A stretch of DNA of 64,000 bases from positions 4,865-68,864 of the forward strand of contig NZ_BAABDH010000034.1 in assembly GCF_039539525.1 (NCBI RefSeq). Direction: 5' to 3'. The position numbers and the translations under genes are program-made. The notes under the pieces are model-generated. The model did no database searches. It had not been told where the DNA came from and worked only from the letters and a program-made list of their open reading frames with translations. Below, one piece after another: positions 7,767 through 15,207 of the stretch; the first letter of the stretch is position 1; the number at the start of each line of letters is the position of its first letter. Source of the DNA: Hymenobacter algoricola (GTDB lineage Bacteria > Bacteroidota > Bacteroidia > Cytophagales > Hymenobacteraceae).

Positions 7767-8774
7767 TTACCCCCCAATCGTGCTCATCGACTCGAAGCTG
7801 AGCTGGTGTACGGGGCGCTGCCGCTCGGCCTCGAAGCCGTCGGCGGCGCGGTGGCGGAAGGCGTGAGCCAGAGCGGCGGTTACTGCGGCATCTGTAGCGT
7901 CGCCGCGCAGCAGGGCCCGCACGTCGAGCACGCCCTGATCGTAGAGGCAGGTTTTCAGGCCGCCCTCGGCCGTGAGGCGCAGGCGGTTGCAGGTGCCGCA
8001 GAACGTGCGTGAGTAGGCCGCAATGATGCCCACCACGCCCTGGTGACCGGCAATGGTATACTCCGAAGCCGTGGCGCCGGGCTGCTTGACGATGGGCGTC
8101 AGCGCGCCCAGGTGCTGCTCCAGATGCTCGCGGATGCGGATATGGCTCCACGGAATCTGGATGGCGCCATGGCTGCCGCCATTGAAGGGCATTTCCTCAA
8201 TAAAGCGCACTTCCACCGGCAGGTCGCGGGTGAGCTCGGCCAGGGGCACCAGGTCCTGGGTGTTCTGCCCGTCCATCACCACGGCGTTGATCTTGACCTT
8301 GATGCCGGCCGCCAGCAGGGCGTAAAACGTGTCGAGCACCCGGGGCAGCTCGTCGCGGCGGGTGATGGCGGCAAAGCGGGCCCGGTCCAGGGTGTCGAGG
8401 CTCAGGTTGACGGTCCGCACGCCCAGGCGCACCAGCTCCGGGATGTGCGGCTCGGTCAGCACGCCGTTGGTGGTCAGGCTGATGTCGTCGATGCCCGGAA
8501 TCTGCGCCAGGCGGCCGATAAAGGGCACCAGGTCGCGGCGTACAAACGGCTCCCCGCCGGTGAGGCGCACCTTGCGCACGCCCAGCGTAGCCAGCAGCGC
8601 CACCACCCGCTCCATCTCCTCATACGTCAGCAGGTCGCGCTTGGGCATGTACTGAATACCTTGTTCGGGCATGCAGTAGAAGCAGCGCAGATTGCAGCGG
8701 TCCGTGACGGCCAGGCGCACGTATTCGAGCGGGCGGCCGTGGTTGTCGAACAGGGTGTGGGGAGCAACGGACAT
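7767..8774 (-). CDS. moaA: GTP 3',8-cyclase MoaA
   Basis: Radical-SAM enzyme for the first step of molybdopterin synthesis (GTP to 3',8-cyclo-GTP). 335 residues, the usual length. The SAM cluster motif is C27-x3-C31-x2-C34 (CNLRCFYC). The second cluster is carried by the C-terminal FCGTCNRLRL...KTC arrangement. LTGGEP, the SAM-binding GGE segment, is present, and the protein ends in Gly-Gly as functional MoaA does. It is divergent from moaD, with about 127 bases between them; a palindromic GAAC...GTTC is visible there but no cofactor riboswitch. Confidence 0.97.
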   Translation of the reverse strand: MSVAPHTLFDNHGRPLEYVRLAVTDRCNLRCFYCMPEQGIQYMPKRDLLTYEEMERVVALLATLGVRKVRLTGGEPFVRRDLVPFIGRLAQIPGIDDISLTTNGVLTEPHIPELVRLGVRTVNLSLDTLDRARFAAITRRDELPRVLDTFYALLAAGIKVKINAVVMDGQNTQDLVPLAELTRDLPVEVRFIEEMPFNGGSHGAIQIPWSHIRIREHLEQHLGALTPIVKQPGATASEYTIAGHQGVVGIIAAYSRTFCGTCNRLRLTAEGGLKTCLYDQGVLDVRALLRGDATDAAVTAALAHAFRHRAADGFEAERQRPVHQLSFESMSTIGG

Positions 8775-8901
8775 AGAGCGGAAAATCGATTAGTGCCTCA
8801 ACGTAAGCACCGGCTAAAGGGGTTCAGAACAAAAAACGGCAACTTCGCCTTTCTGTTCCGCCCGGCCTGCGTATACCCGCTTCCGGAGCTTGAATAAACA
8901 A

Positions 8902-9144
8902 ATGAAACTGACAATTGCTCTTTTTGGCATCGCCAAAGAAATCGTGGGCAGCTCCCAGCTGCACCTCGATACGCCCGACCCGCAGTCGGTAGCCGGCCTG
9001 ATGGACCAGCTGCGCCGGCAGTACCCCGCCCTGCGCGAGCTGACCAGCTGTGCCGTGGCCGTCAACAGCGACTACGCTGCCGACGACTACCACCTGCGCG
9101 AAAACGACGAAATAGCCCTGATTCCGCCCGTCAGCGGTGGCTGA
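8902..9144 (+). CDS. moaD: Molybdopterin synthase sulfur-carrier subunit MoaD
   Basis: 80 residues from ATG 8902; an in-frame TTG four codons upstream is less likely. It has a ubiquitin-like beta-grasp fold with the diagnostic C-terminal PPVSGG, whose last Gly is adenylated and thiocarboxylated before handing sulfur to MoaE. Divergent from moaA and followed by moaE 102 bases later, across an AT-rich palindromic repeat. No MoeB/MoaD-activating E1 enzyme is in the window. Confidence 0.95.
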   Translation: MKLTIALFGIAKEIVGSSQLHLDTPDPQSVAGLMDQLRRQYPALRELTSCAVAVNSDYAADDYHLRENDEIALIPPVSGG

Positions 9145-9161
9145 AGTCACTTAAAAGGGAA

Positions 9162-9241
9162 GAATTAAAAATAACGTGGCCCCGCCCGCAGCGGGCAGTC
9201 GTTGCTCTGATTTTTAATCCTTCACTCTCAATTTTTAATTC
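9162..9241. repeat. AT-rich palindromic repeat between moaD and moaE
   Basis: GAATTAAAAAT (9162-9172) and ATTTTTAATTC (9231-9241) are perfect inverted arms around a GC-rich centre. It resembles in style the AT palindromes at 26271-26360 and 38001-38025, which suggests a genome-wide class of short inserted palindromes. The right arm ends five bases before the moaE start and may also affect its expression. Confidence 0.55.
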
Positions 9242-9246
9242 CTTTC

Positions 9247-9663
9247 ATGCACATTCATCTTACCGACCAGCCCATCGACGTGGCGGCCGTGCTGGCTTCC
9301 GTGCAGGACGAGGGCGCAGGGGCCGTGAATACCTTCATCGGCACCGTGCGCAACCAGAGCACCGGCCGCCGGGTGGTGCGCCTCGACTACGAAGCCTACG
9401 ACGCGATGGCCGTGCACCAGATGCGCCGCGTGGCCGAGCAGGCCCGGGAAAAGTGGCCCATGCTGCGGCAGGTGGCCGTGACGCACCGCAAGGGCCGCCT
9501 TGCCATCGGCGACGTGGCCGTGGTCGTGGCCGTGTCCACGCCCCACCGCGCCGACTCGTTTGCCGCCTGCCAGTTTATCATCGACACCATCAAGCAGGTG
9601 GTGCCCATCTGGAAAAAGGAGGAGTACGAGGACGGCTCCGTATGGGTGGCCGCTCATCCGTAA
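9247..9663 (+). CDS. moaE: Molybdopterin synthase catalytic subunit MoaE
   Basis: 138 residues, usual length. Converts precursor Z to molybdopterin using sulfur from MoaD. Visible family blocks: AVNTFIGTVRN near the front, HRKGRLAIGD in the middle, TPHRADSF (the His-Arg pair that binds substrate) and IWKKEEYEDGS near the end with the catalytic lysines. Start ATG 9247 follows moaD on the same strand and both are probably one transcript. Confidence 0.97.
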   Translation: MHIHLTDQPIDVAAVLASVQDEGAGAVNTFIGTVRNQSTGRRVVRLDYEAYDAMAVHQMRRVAEQAREKWPMLRQVAVTHRKGRLAIGDVAVVVAVSTPHRADSFAACQFIIDTIKQVVPIWKKEEYEDGSVWVAAHP

Positions 9664-9684
9664 AAGGTTGTTTAAGAGAATACG

Positions 9685-9779
9685 AACGTCATGTTGGGCG
9701 AAGTCGAGTAATCTCGCGGGCAGTTGTTGGATTAGTAGCCAGACGACCGCCCGCGAGATGCTTCGCTCAGCATGACGTT
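9685..9779. repeat. Long imperfect palindrome, CGTCATG family, copy 1
   Basis: The left arm starting AACGTCATG and ending CTCGCGGGC pairs imperfectly with the right arm starting GCCCGCGAG and ending CATGACGTT. A second family member with the same end sequences lies at 56231-56332. It fills the gap between the convergent genes moaE and mobA and may work as a bidirectional transcription end, but its main character is a dispersed intergenic repeat. Confidence 0.7.
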
Positions 9780-9784
9780 GTTTT

Positions 9785-10975
9785 TTATTGTTCCGTACCC
9801 AGCTCCTGCCGGGCCACCGCCGCTTCCTCCGGGGTGTTGATGTTGCGCAGCTCCGTCGGGTCCGGGGCGGCCAGCAGCGCGATGTCGGAGTTGATGAGCG
9901 CCTTGCGGGGGCAGGAGTAGCCCAGGCCCAGGAAGCGCAGCAGCACGCCGTAGCTGCGGGGCTCCCAGATCGTAATCAGCGGCTCGGGAAACTCATTTTC
10001 GGGGCTCTGAAAGGCCGTGGCGACTTTAGCGCCGTGGCGGTGCCGTACCAGGTGGCGCAGCGTGGCTTCGGACAGAAACGGCAGGTCGCAGGCTACCACC
10101 AGCCAGGCCGCATTCGGGTCGAGCTGCATGGCGCTCAGAATACCGCCCATGGGACCCAGGTCCAGGAACCGGTCGGGCAGGGGCCGCAGGCCGGCGGGCA
10201 GCCCGGCCACCTGGTCGGGGCGGCAGGAAACGTGGACGTCGGTGCAGACGGCCGCCAGCAGGCTGGCGGCGTATTCGCGCTGCTCCTGGCCGTGGTAGCG
10301 CAGCCGGCCCTTGTCGGTTTGCATACGCTGGCTCCGGCCGCCGGCCAGCACTAGGCCGCGCAGAGGCGGCTGATGCAGCTGCCACCACTGCCGGATGAAG
10401 GCCGCAACGGCTTCGGTATCGTCCAGCAGCAGGGTCGGAATCTGGCCTTTTTCGGCAAAGTGCGCCAGCAGATACGCTGGCAGCTCGCGCACTCCCTCCG
10501 GCAGCAGCACCAGCTGCACGTCGGTGAGGCGGTCGAGCTTACGGTCCAGCGGCTTGGCCGGGTCGAGGATGATGATTTGCTGCTGGGCCCGGAAGTGGTT
10601 GCCGTTGACCAGCACCAGGCTCTGGTGGGCCAGCAGCTCCTTCTGCGAAAAGGCATCCAGCTCCCGCTGCTGATCCACGCGGCGGAAGCTGATTTTATCG
10701 GTCAGCTCAGCACTGGCCCCGGCCAGCATGATGGGGCTGGCCCCGCCCGCGCCGCCGTCGGCCGCGTCGTCGCCGGCGGCGTGGTCGGCATCCACGTAGC
10801 CTACGCTCAGCGCGGGGGCCAGCAGCGGCAGCAGGCGCGTTACCAGCGCCTTGATCTTGCCGCAGGGCGCACCCAGGATGGCCAGCTCGTGGCGGCCGAA
10901 TTCACCCGTGGCGGGCCGGGTGAGCGCCGCGTGCTTGGGGCGGGGCTTATGGTCGGGGGCGGCGTTAGTCGGCAT
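9785..10975 (-). CDS. mobA: MobB-like/MobA fusion, molybdenum cofactor guanylyltransferase
   Basis: 396 residues, about twice the length of MobA alone. Residues about 205-396 are MobA: the nucleotidyltransferase signature LAGGRSQRM at 210-218 with Lys222, DLGPMGG at 272-278, CDLPF at 296-300 and NINTPEE at 378-384. It would attach GMP to molybdopterin for the bis-MGD used by formate dehydrogenase. Residues about 25-195 look like the P-loop partner MobB, but the Walker-A site reads GAPCGK followed by Ile instead of Ser/Thr, so nucleotide binding by this half is doubtful. The start overlaps the end of moaC by 11 bases, so the two are translationally linked. Confidence 0.92.
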   Translation of the reverse strand: MPTNAAPDHKPRPKHAALTRPATGEFGRHELAILGAPCGKIKALVTRLLPLLAPALSVGYVDADHAAGDDAADGGAGGASPIMLAGASAELTDKISFRRVDQQRELDAFSQKELLAHQSLVLVNGNHFRAQQQIIILDPAKPLDRKLDRLTDVQLVLLPEGVRELPAYLLAHFAEKGQIPTLLLDDTEAVAAFIRQWWQLHQPPLRGLVLAGGRSQRMQTDKGRLRYHGQEQREYAASLLAAVCTDVHVSCRPDQVAGLPAGLRPLPDRFLDLGPMGGILSAMQLDPNAAWLVVACDLPFLSEATLRHLVRHRHGAKVATAFQSPENEFPEPLITIWEPRSYGVLLRFLGLGYSCPRKALINSDIALLAAPDPTELRNINTPEEAAVARQELGTEQ

Positions 10976-11456
10976 GGTGGAAATCGTTTTTGCCGCCGGT
11001 CTTGTCCAGCAGGCGGGTTTCCTGAATCACGATGTCGTGCGACATAGCCTTGCACATGTCGTACACGGTCAGGGCGGCCACGGAGGCGCCGGTGAGGGCC
11101 TCCATTTCCACGCCGGTTTTGCCCGTCACGGTGGCCGTGCAGATGATGTGAATGGCGTCGGGTGCCTGCACCTCAATCTGAATCTGGCAGTCGTCGAGGC
11201 CCAGCGGATGGCAGAGCGGAATCAGGTCGGCGGTTTTCTTGGCGGCCATGATGCCGGCCAGGATGGCGGTCTGAAACACCGGCCCTTTGCGGGTGGGCAG
11301 GTCGCCGGCCTGCACCAGCTTCAGGATTTCGGCGCCGAGAACCACGCGGCTGCGGGCCCGGGCCAGGCGGCGGGTAGCGGTTTTGGCCCCCACGTCGACC
11401 ATGGCGGGCTGGCCGGCGGCGTTGAGGTGGGTGAAGGAGGCAGAGAGGTCAGACAT
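10965..11456 (-). CDS. moaC: Cyclic pyranopterin monophosphate synthase MoaC
   Basis: 163 residues, usual size. Acts with MoaA to form cyclic pyranopterin monophosphate. Clear blocks: an early MVDVGAK, ADLIPLCHPL with the active-site His, and TGKTGVEMEALTGASVAAL with the catalytic Lys. It ends in the overlapping mobA start. moaC-mobA run opposite to moeA, which starts about 200 bases away. Confidence 0.97.
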   Translation of the reverse strand: MSDLSASFTHLNAAGQPAMVDVGAKTATRRLARARSRVVLGAEILKLVQAGDLPTRKGPVFQTAILAGIMAAKKTADLIPLCHPLGLDDCQIQIEVQAPDAIHIICTATVTGKTGVEMEALTGASVAALTVYDMCKAMSHDIVIQETRLLDKTGGKNDFHHAD

Positions 11457-11664
11457 GGGGCAGGTGGTATAGCGGGAAAGCGGCAGCGCGGGGCAAAAGT
11501 TGCGAGAAATGAGTTAGCCTGCCGGAAGAACTGCCGCCTGGTGGCGCGGCGCGGCGGAACCGGCGCCACCATTTGCCACCCCGCATAAGTGAGGTTGTAC
11601 GTCTCTACGGCGGACGGGTGTACTTTGCCGCTTCTTGGTTTTGCTCCCTAAATTTCCGTCGCCC

Positions 11665-12879
11665 ATGATTTCCGTCGAAGAAGCCTCGCGCCGCGTGCTG
11701 GCCACCGTCCGCCCGCTGCCGTCCGAAACCATCCGGCTCACGGCCGCCACCGGCCGGGTGCTACAAACGCCGCTGTATGCCGACCGGGATTTTCCGCCCT
11801 TCCACCGCGTGGCAATGGATGGCATTGCGCTAAGCTTTGCGGCGGTAACAAGCGGCCGGACGGATTTCGTCATCGAGGCCACCCAGCTGGCCGGCGCCCC
11901 GCCGCGGCCGTTGCAAAACCCGCGGGCGGCCATCGAGATAATGACCGGTGCCGCCCTGCCGCCCGGCACCGACACGGTGGTGCGCTACGAGGATATCGTC
12001 TTCCACGAAGAAGCCGGCCGGCGCATAGCCGGCGTGCAGGTGCCACCCGCGGCCGCGGGCCACAACGTGCACCACCAGGCGGCCGACCGCCAGCAGGGCG
12101 ACCTGCTGCTGCCCGCCGGGGTGCGGCTGGGGCCGGCCGAAATTGCCGTGGCCGCTACCGTGGGCGCCGTTACGGTGCAGGTGGCCCGGGCGCTGCGGGT
12201 GGCCGTGGTCAGCACCGGCGACGAGCTGGTGGAGCTGGACCAGCTGCCGCTGCCCCACCAGATCCGGCGCTCCAATGCCTACATGGTGCGCGCCTCCCTG
12301 CTGGAAGCCGGGGCCGAAGCCGAGATTTTTCACTTCAACGACGACCAGCAGGTTCTGCGCCGGGGGCTGCCGCCGCTGCTGGCCGGGTTCGACGCGCTGG
12401 TGCTGAGCGGCGGCGTCTCGAAAGGCCAGGCTGATTTTCTGCCGGGCATGCTGCGGGAGCTGGGCGTGGAGCAGATCTTCCACGAGGTGCAGCAGCGGCC
12501 GGGCAAGCCGTTCTGGTTTGGGCAGCAGGCGGGCGGCGCGGTGGTGTTTGCCCTGCCCGGCAACCCGGTTTCAACCTTCGTCAACTTCTACCAGTACGTG
12601 CGGCCCTGGCTGCGGCAGTGCCAGCAGCCCGCGGCCGGGCCGTCCCAGCCGATGGCCATCCTGGCGGCGCCGGTGGTTTTTAAGCCCAGCCTGACCCACT
12701 TTCTGCCGGTGCGGCTGGAAGCTTCGCCCTACGGCCATCTGCTGGCCCACCCGCAGCGGGCCGGCGGCTCCGGCGACCTGGCCTCGCTGCTGCACTGCGA
12801 CGGGTTTCTGCGCCTGCCGGCCGAGCGGGAAACCTTCGGCGCCGGCGACGCTTTCCCGCTGGTGCGCTTCCGGGAGTAG
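11665..12879 (+). CDS. moeA: Molybdopterin molybdenumtransferase MoeA
   Basis: 404 residues from ATG 11665; an upstream non-ATG start at 11635 would add ten codons. Inserts molybdate into adenylated molybdopterin. Visible motifs: DFPPFHRVAMDGIA in domain III, VVSTGDELV and SGGVSKGQADF in the MogA-like domain, and the PGNPVS turn. The promoter region contains a TACTTTGC box about 30 bases before the ATG, close to the Bacteroidetes -7 element. It faces the DUF2007 gene, which ends 7 bases away. Confidence 0.95.
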   Translation: MISVEEASRRVLATVRPLPSETIRLTAATGRVLQTPLYADRDFPPFHRVAMDGIALSFAAVTSGRTDFVIEATQLAGAPPRPLQNPRAAIEIMTGAALPPGTDTVVRYEDIVFHEEAGRRIAGVQVPPAAAGHNVHHQAADRQQGDLLLPAGVRLGPAEIAVAATVGAVTVQVARALRVAVVSTGDELVELDQLPLPHQIRRSNAYMVRASLLEAGAEAEIFHFNDDQQVLRRGLPPLLAGFDALVLSGGVSKGQADFLPGMLRELGVEQIFHEVQQRPGKPFWFGQQAGGAVVFALPGNPVSTFVNFYQYVRPWLRQCQQPAAGPSQPMAILAAPVVFKPSLTHFLPVRLEASPYGHLLAHPQRAGGSGDLASLLHCDGFLRLPAERETFGAGDAFPLVRFRE

Positions 12880-12886
12880 TCCGGCC

Positions 12887-13333
12887 TCAGGCTTCGGAGC
12901 GCTTGAACTCGTGGCGGCAGTGAAAGCAGTGGTAGCGTTTGCCGCGTAGCGGGTAAGCCAGCACCATCGAGAGCAGCAGCATGGGCCAGCTGTAGGTGTT
13001 GGTGGTGGCGGGGCCGAAAGCGACGTCGGGGGAGCCGCACTTCGGGCAGTTTACCTGTTCGGCCCCCGGCTCATCCTCGGGGCCCGAAGCCATCATGGGC
13101 ACGGTTTCGTAGCGCAGAATCTCGGCCGCGGCGGCCGCGTCCTGCTGGCGCACGTGCAGGCGCACTCCACCCGAAGCCGGCCCGTAGAGCCGGTTGAGCG
13201 ACACCAGATTCTCGTTGGTCAGGAAGCAGGGAATCTGCTCGGCCTCGAGGCGGCCCTTGGCCAGGTGGGCCGTAATGGGGTCGGCAAAGGATTCGAGCAG
13301 CACAATGTGGTCCTCGGGCGGCTGGGAGGTCAT
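12887..13333 (-). CDS. DUF2007 protein with membrane-anchored zinc ribbon
   Basis: 148 residues. The first 75 residues form the DUF2007 (putative signal-transducing, GlnB-like) domain: IVLLESFADPITAHLAKGRL...IPCFL. A C-terminal zinc ribbon is built by Cys96, Cys99, Cys136 and Cys139, and a hydrophobic segment (about 113-129) lies between the two cysteine pairs, so the ribbon seems to straddle a membrane hairpin. Function unknown. Its promoter side faces a strong hairpin that ends the transporter unit upstream. Confidence 0.82.
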   Translation of the reverse strand: MTSQPPEDHIVLLESFADPITAHLAKGRLEAEQIPCFLTNENLVSLNRLYGPASGGVRLHVRQQDAAAAAEILRYETVPMMASGPEDEPGAEQVNCPKCGSPDVAFGPATTNTYSWPMLLLSMVLAYPLRGKRYHCFHCRHEFKRSEA

Positions 13334-13364
13334 GAGGGAGAGTTGAAACGCACTGCCTAAGTAA

Positions 13365-13409
13365 CAAACAAAAGAGCATCCGGCGCGGGGCCGGATGCTC
13401 TTTTGTTTG
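13365..13409 (-). terminator. Intrinsic terminator of the OFA transporter unit
   Basis: A perfect 19-bp stem (13365-13383 with 13391-13409) with a 7-base loop and a TTTTGTTT run on the minus-strand exit side. It follows the small-subunit gene directly and shields the DUF2007 gene from read-through. Confidence 0.88.
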
Positions 13410-13447
13410 GCGAGAAAGCCGGGGCCGGCAGCCGGCCCGGCGGCGGG

Positions 13448-13594
13448 CTACTGGAACAGGGCCAGGGCCTTGATGAACGTCTGGGAGACGCCCCAGGCCA
13501 GCGGAACGCCCACGTACAGCCAGGCCAGCATCACCTGCAGGCTGGAGGTCGGCGTGGCGTCGGCGCCGGGAGGGGTGGTGCTTTGGGATTCCAT
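13448..13594 (-). CDS. MFS transporter small subunit (48 aa)
   Basis: ATG 13594 to TAG 13448. The 48-residue product has a Ser/Thr/Pro-rich front and one strongly hydrophobic helix (about residues 19-47, LQVMLAWLYVGVPLAWGVSQ). Such one-helix proteins occur directly after oxalate/formate-family MFS carriers and are known in databases as MFS transporter small subunit. It lies 42 bases after the carrier gene on the same strand and before the shared terminator, which supports the call. It is short enough to be missed by routine gene calling. Confidence 0.8.
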   Translation of the reverse strand: MESQSTTPPGADATPTSSLQVMLAWLYVGVPLAWGVSQTFIKALALFQ

Positions 13595-13636
13595 AAGAAA
13601 AGCGGGTTAAGAGCAGAAGACGAAAACGAAGGAAAA

Positions 13637-15034
13637 CTAGGCGGCTACCTTAGGCGTGGCCGCCTCCTGCACGTGGTAGCGGGAGTTGACGGCCGTTACC
13701 AGCAGGTTGGCAATGAAACCGATAACGAGCAGCCCGGCCATGGTGTAGAACACCGTCTGGTAAGCCGCCGCGCCGGTCAGCCCTTTGGCTTTCTGGCTTT
13801 CGTGCAGGTAGTTGACAATCAGCGGGCCCAGCACGCCGGCAGTGCTCCAGGCCGTGAGCAGGCGGCCGTGGATGGCGCCCACCTGCATGGTGCCGAACAG
13901 GTCGCGCAGGTAGGCCGGGATGGTGGCGAAACCGCCGCCGTACATGCTCAGAATCACGCAGCAAACCACTACAAACAGCGCCAGCGAAGCATTGGCGGCC
14001 AGCGTAGGCACCAGAGCGTAGAGCAGGATGCCCAGGCCGAAGTAGATCATGTAGGTGGGCTTACGGCCCATCTTATCGGAGGCCGACGACCAGAAGAAGC
14101 GGCCCAGCAGGTTGAACAAGCTCAGCAGGCCCACAAAGCCGGCGGCGGCCGCGGCCGTCACCCCCAGGCCCGCGCCCATCGACTTATCGGAGAAGGTTTC
14201 CTGAATCAGCGGGGAGGCCGTTTCGAGCACGCCGATGCCGGCCGTCACGTTCATGCACAGCACCACCCAGAGCAGCCAGAACTGCGGCGTTTTGATGGCC
14301 GTGTCGGCATCCACGTTGTGGGTGGTAATCATGGAGTTGCTGGCCGGGGCGGGTACGTAGCCTGCGGGCTTCCAGCCCTCGGCCGGCACGCGGATGGTGA
14401 ACACGCCAAACAGCATGAACACCAGGTAAATCAGGCCCATGGTGAGGAACGTGGGCGCCACACCCATCGGGGCCGAGACTTTGTAGTGGTCCATCAGGGC
14501 CACGGCCAGCGGGGAGCCAATCATGGCTCCGCCGCCAAAGCCCATGATGGCCATGCCGGTAGCCACGCCCGGCCGGTCCGGAAACCACTTGATGAGCGTG
14601 CTCACCGGCGAGATGTAGCCGATGCCCAGTCCGATGCCGCCCACGAAGCCGTAGCCGAAGTACACCAGCCACAGGTTGTGCAGGTGCACGCCCAGCGCCC
14701 CGATGAAAAAGCCGCCGCTAAAGCACAGGGCCGAAGCCAGCATGGCCTTGCGCGGCCCCACGCGCTCCAGCCATTTGCCAAATACGGCGGCTGACAGGCC
14801 CAGCAGCACGATGGCAATGGAGAAAACGACTCCGAGCTGGGCCGGGGTCCAGTCGGTGGCCGCCGGGGCATCCACGTTGCCGCTGATAAGGGCGCCCATG
14901 GGCTTTTTGAAAACGCTGAAAGCGTAGGCCTGCCCGATGGCGAGGTGAATGGCAAGGGCGGCGGGGGGAATCAACCAGCGGTTGTAGCCCGGGCCCGCAA
15001 TGGTGCGGCTGCGGTCCAGTAAAGAAACTGCCAT
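13637..15034 (-). CDS. OFA-family (oxalate/formate antiporter type) MFS carrier
   Basis: 465 residues with about 12 membrane segments. The beginning (NRWLIPPAALAIHLAIGQAYAFSVF) and the segment GIGYISPVSTLIKWFPDRPG are typical of the OFA family of the major facilitator superfamily, which includes oxalate:formate exchangers. The next gene is the family's small subunit. fdhD and the cofactor cluster nearby make formate or oxalate handling plausible; other OFA members move pyruvate or other monocarboxylates, so the substrate is not settled. Confidence 0.88.
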   Translation of the reverse strand: MAVSLLDRSRTIAGPGYNRWLIPPAALAIHLAIGQAYAFSVFKKPMGALISGNVDAPAATDWTPAQLGVVFSIAIVLLGLSAAVFGKWLERVGPRKAMLASALCFSGGFFIGALGVHLHNLWLVYFGYGFVGGIGLGIGYISPVSTLIKWFPDRPGVATGMAIMGFGGGAMIGSPLAVALMDHYKVSAPMGVAPTFLTMGLIYLVFMLFGVFTIRVPAEGWKPAGYVPAPASNSMITTHNVDADTAIKTPQFWLLWVVLCMNVTAGIGVLETASPLIQETFSDKSMGAGLGVTAAAAAGFVGLLSLFNLLGRFFWSSASDKMGRKPTYMIYFGLGILLYALVPTLAANASLALFVVVCCVILSMYGGGFATIPAYLRDLFGTMQVGAIHGRLLTAWSTAGVLGPLIVNYLHESQKAKGLTGAAAYQTVFYTMAGLLVIGFIANLLVTAVNSRYHVQEAATPKVAA

Positions 15035-15207
15035 GGAGGGTTGGTGGTGGGTTTAAGAAAAGAGAAGAGCGTGTGGCAAGCTAAAGTCCGGGTTCGGCCA
15101 AAGGCCAGCCCCATTTTACTTGCGGGTAAGGAAGATAGGCGCTTTAACGGCCCATCCTCAAAGGCGCATGAATAAATATTGCTAAATAGCTATAGCAAGC
15201 CGGCCTG

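Noticed and set aside
8775..8901. Molybdenum-cofactor riboswitch before moaA/moaD
   Set aside because: The short gap lacks the multi-stem core of that RNA; only a weak palindrome is seen.
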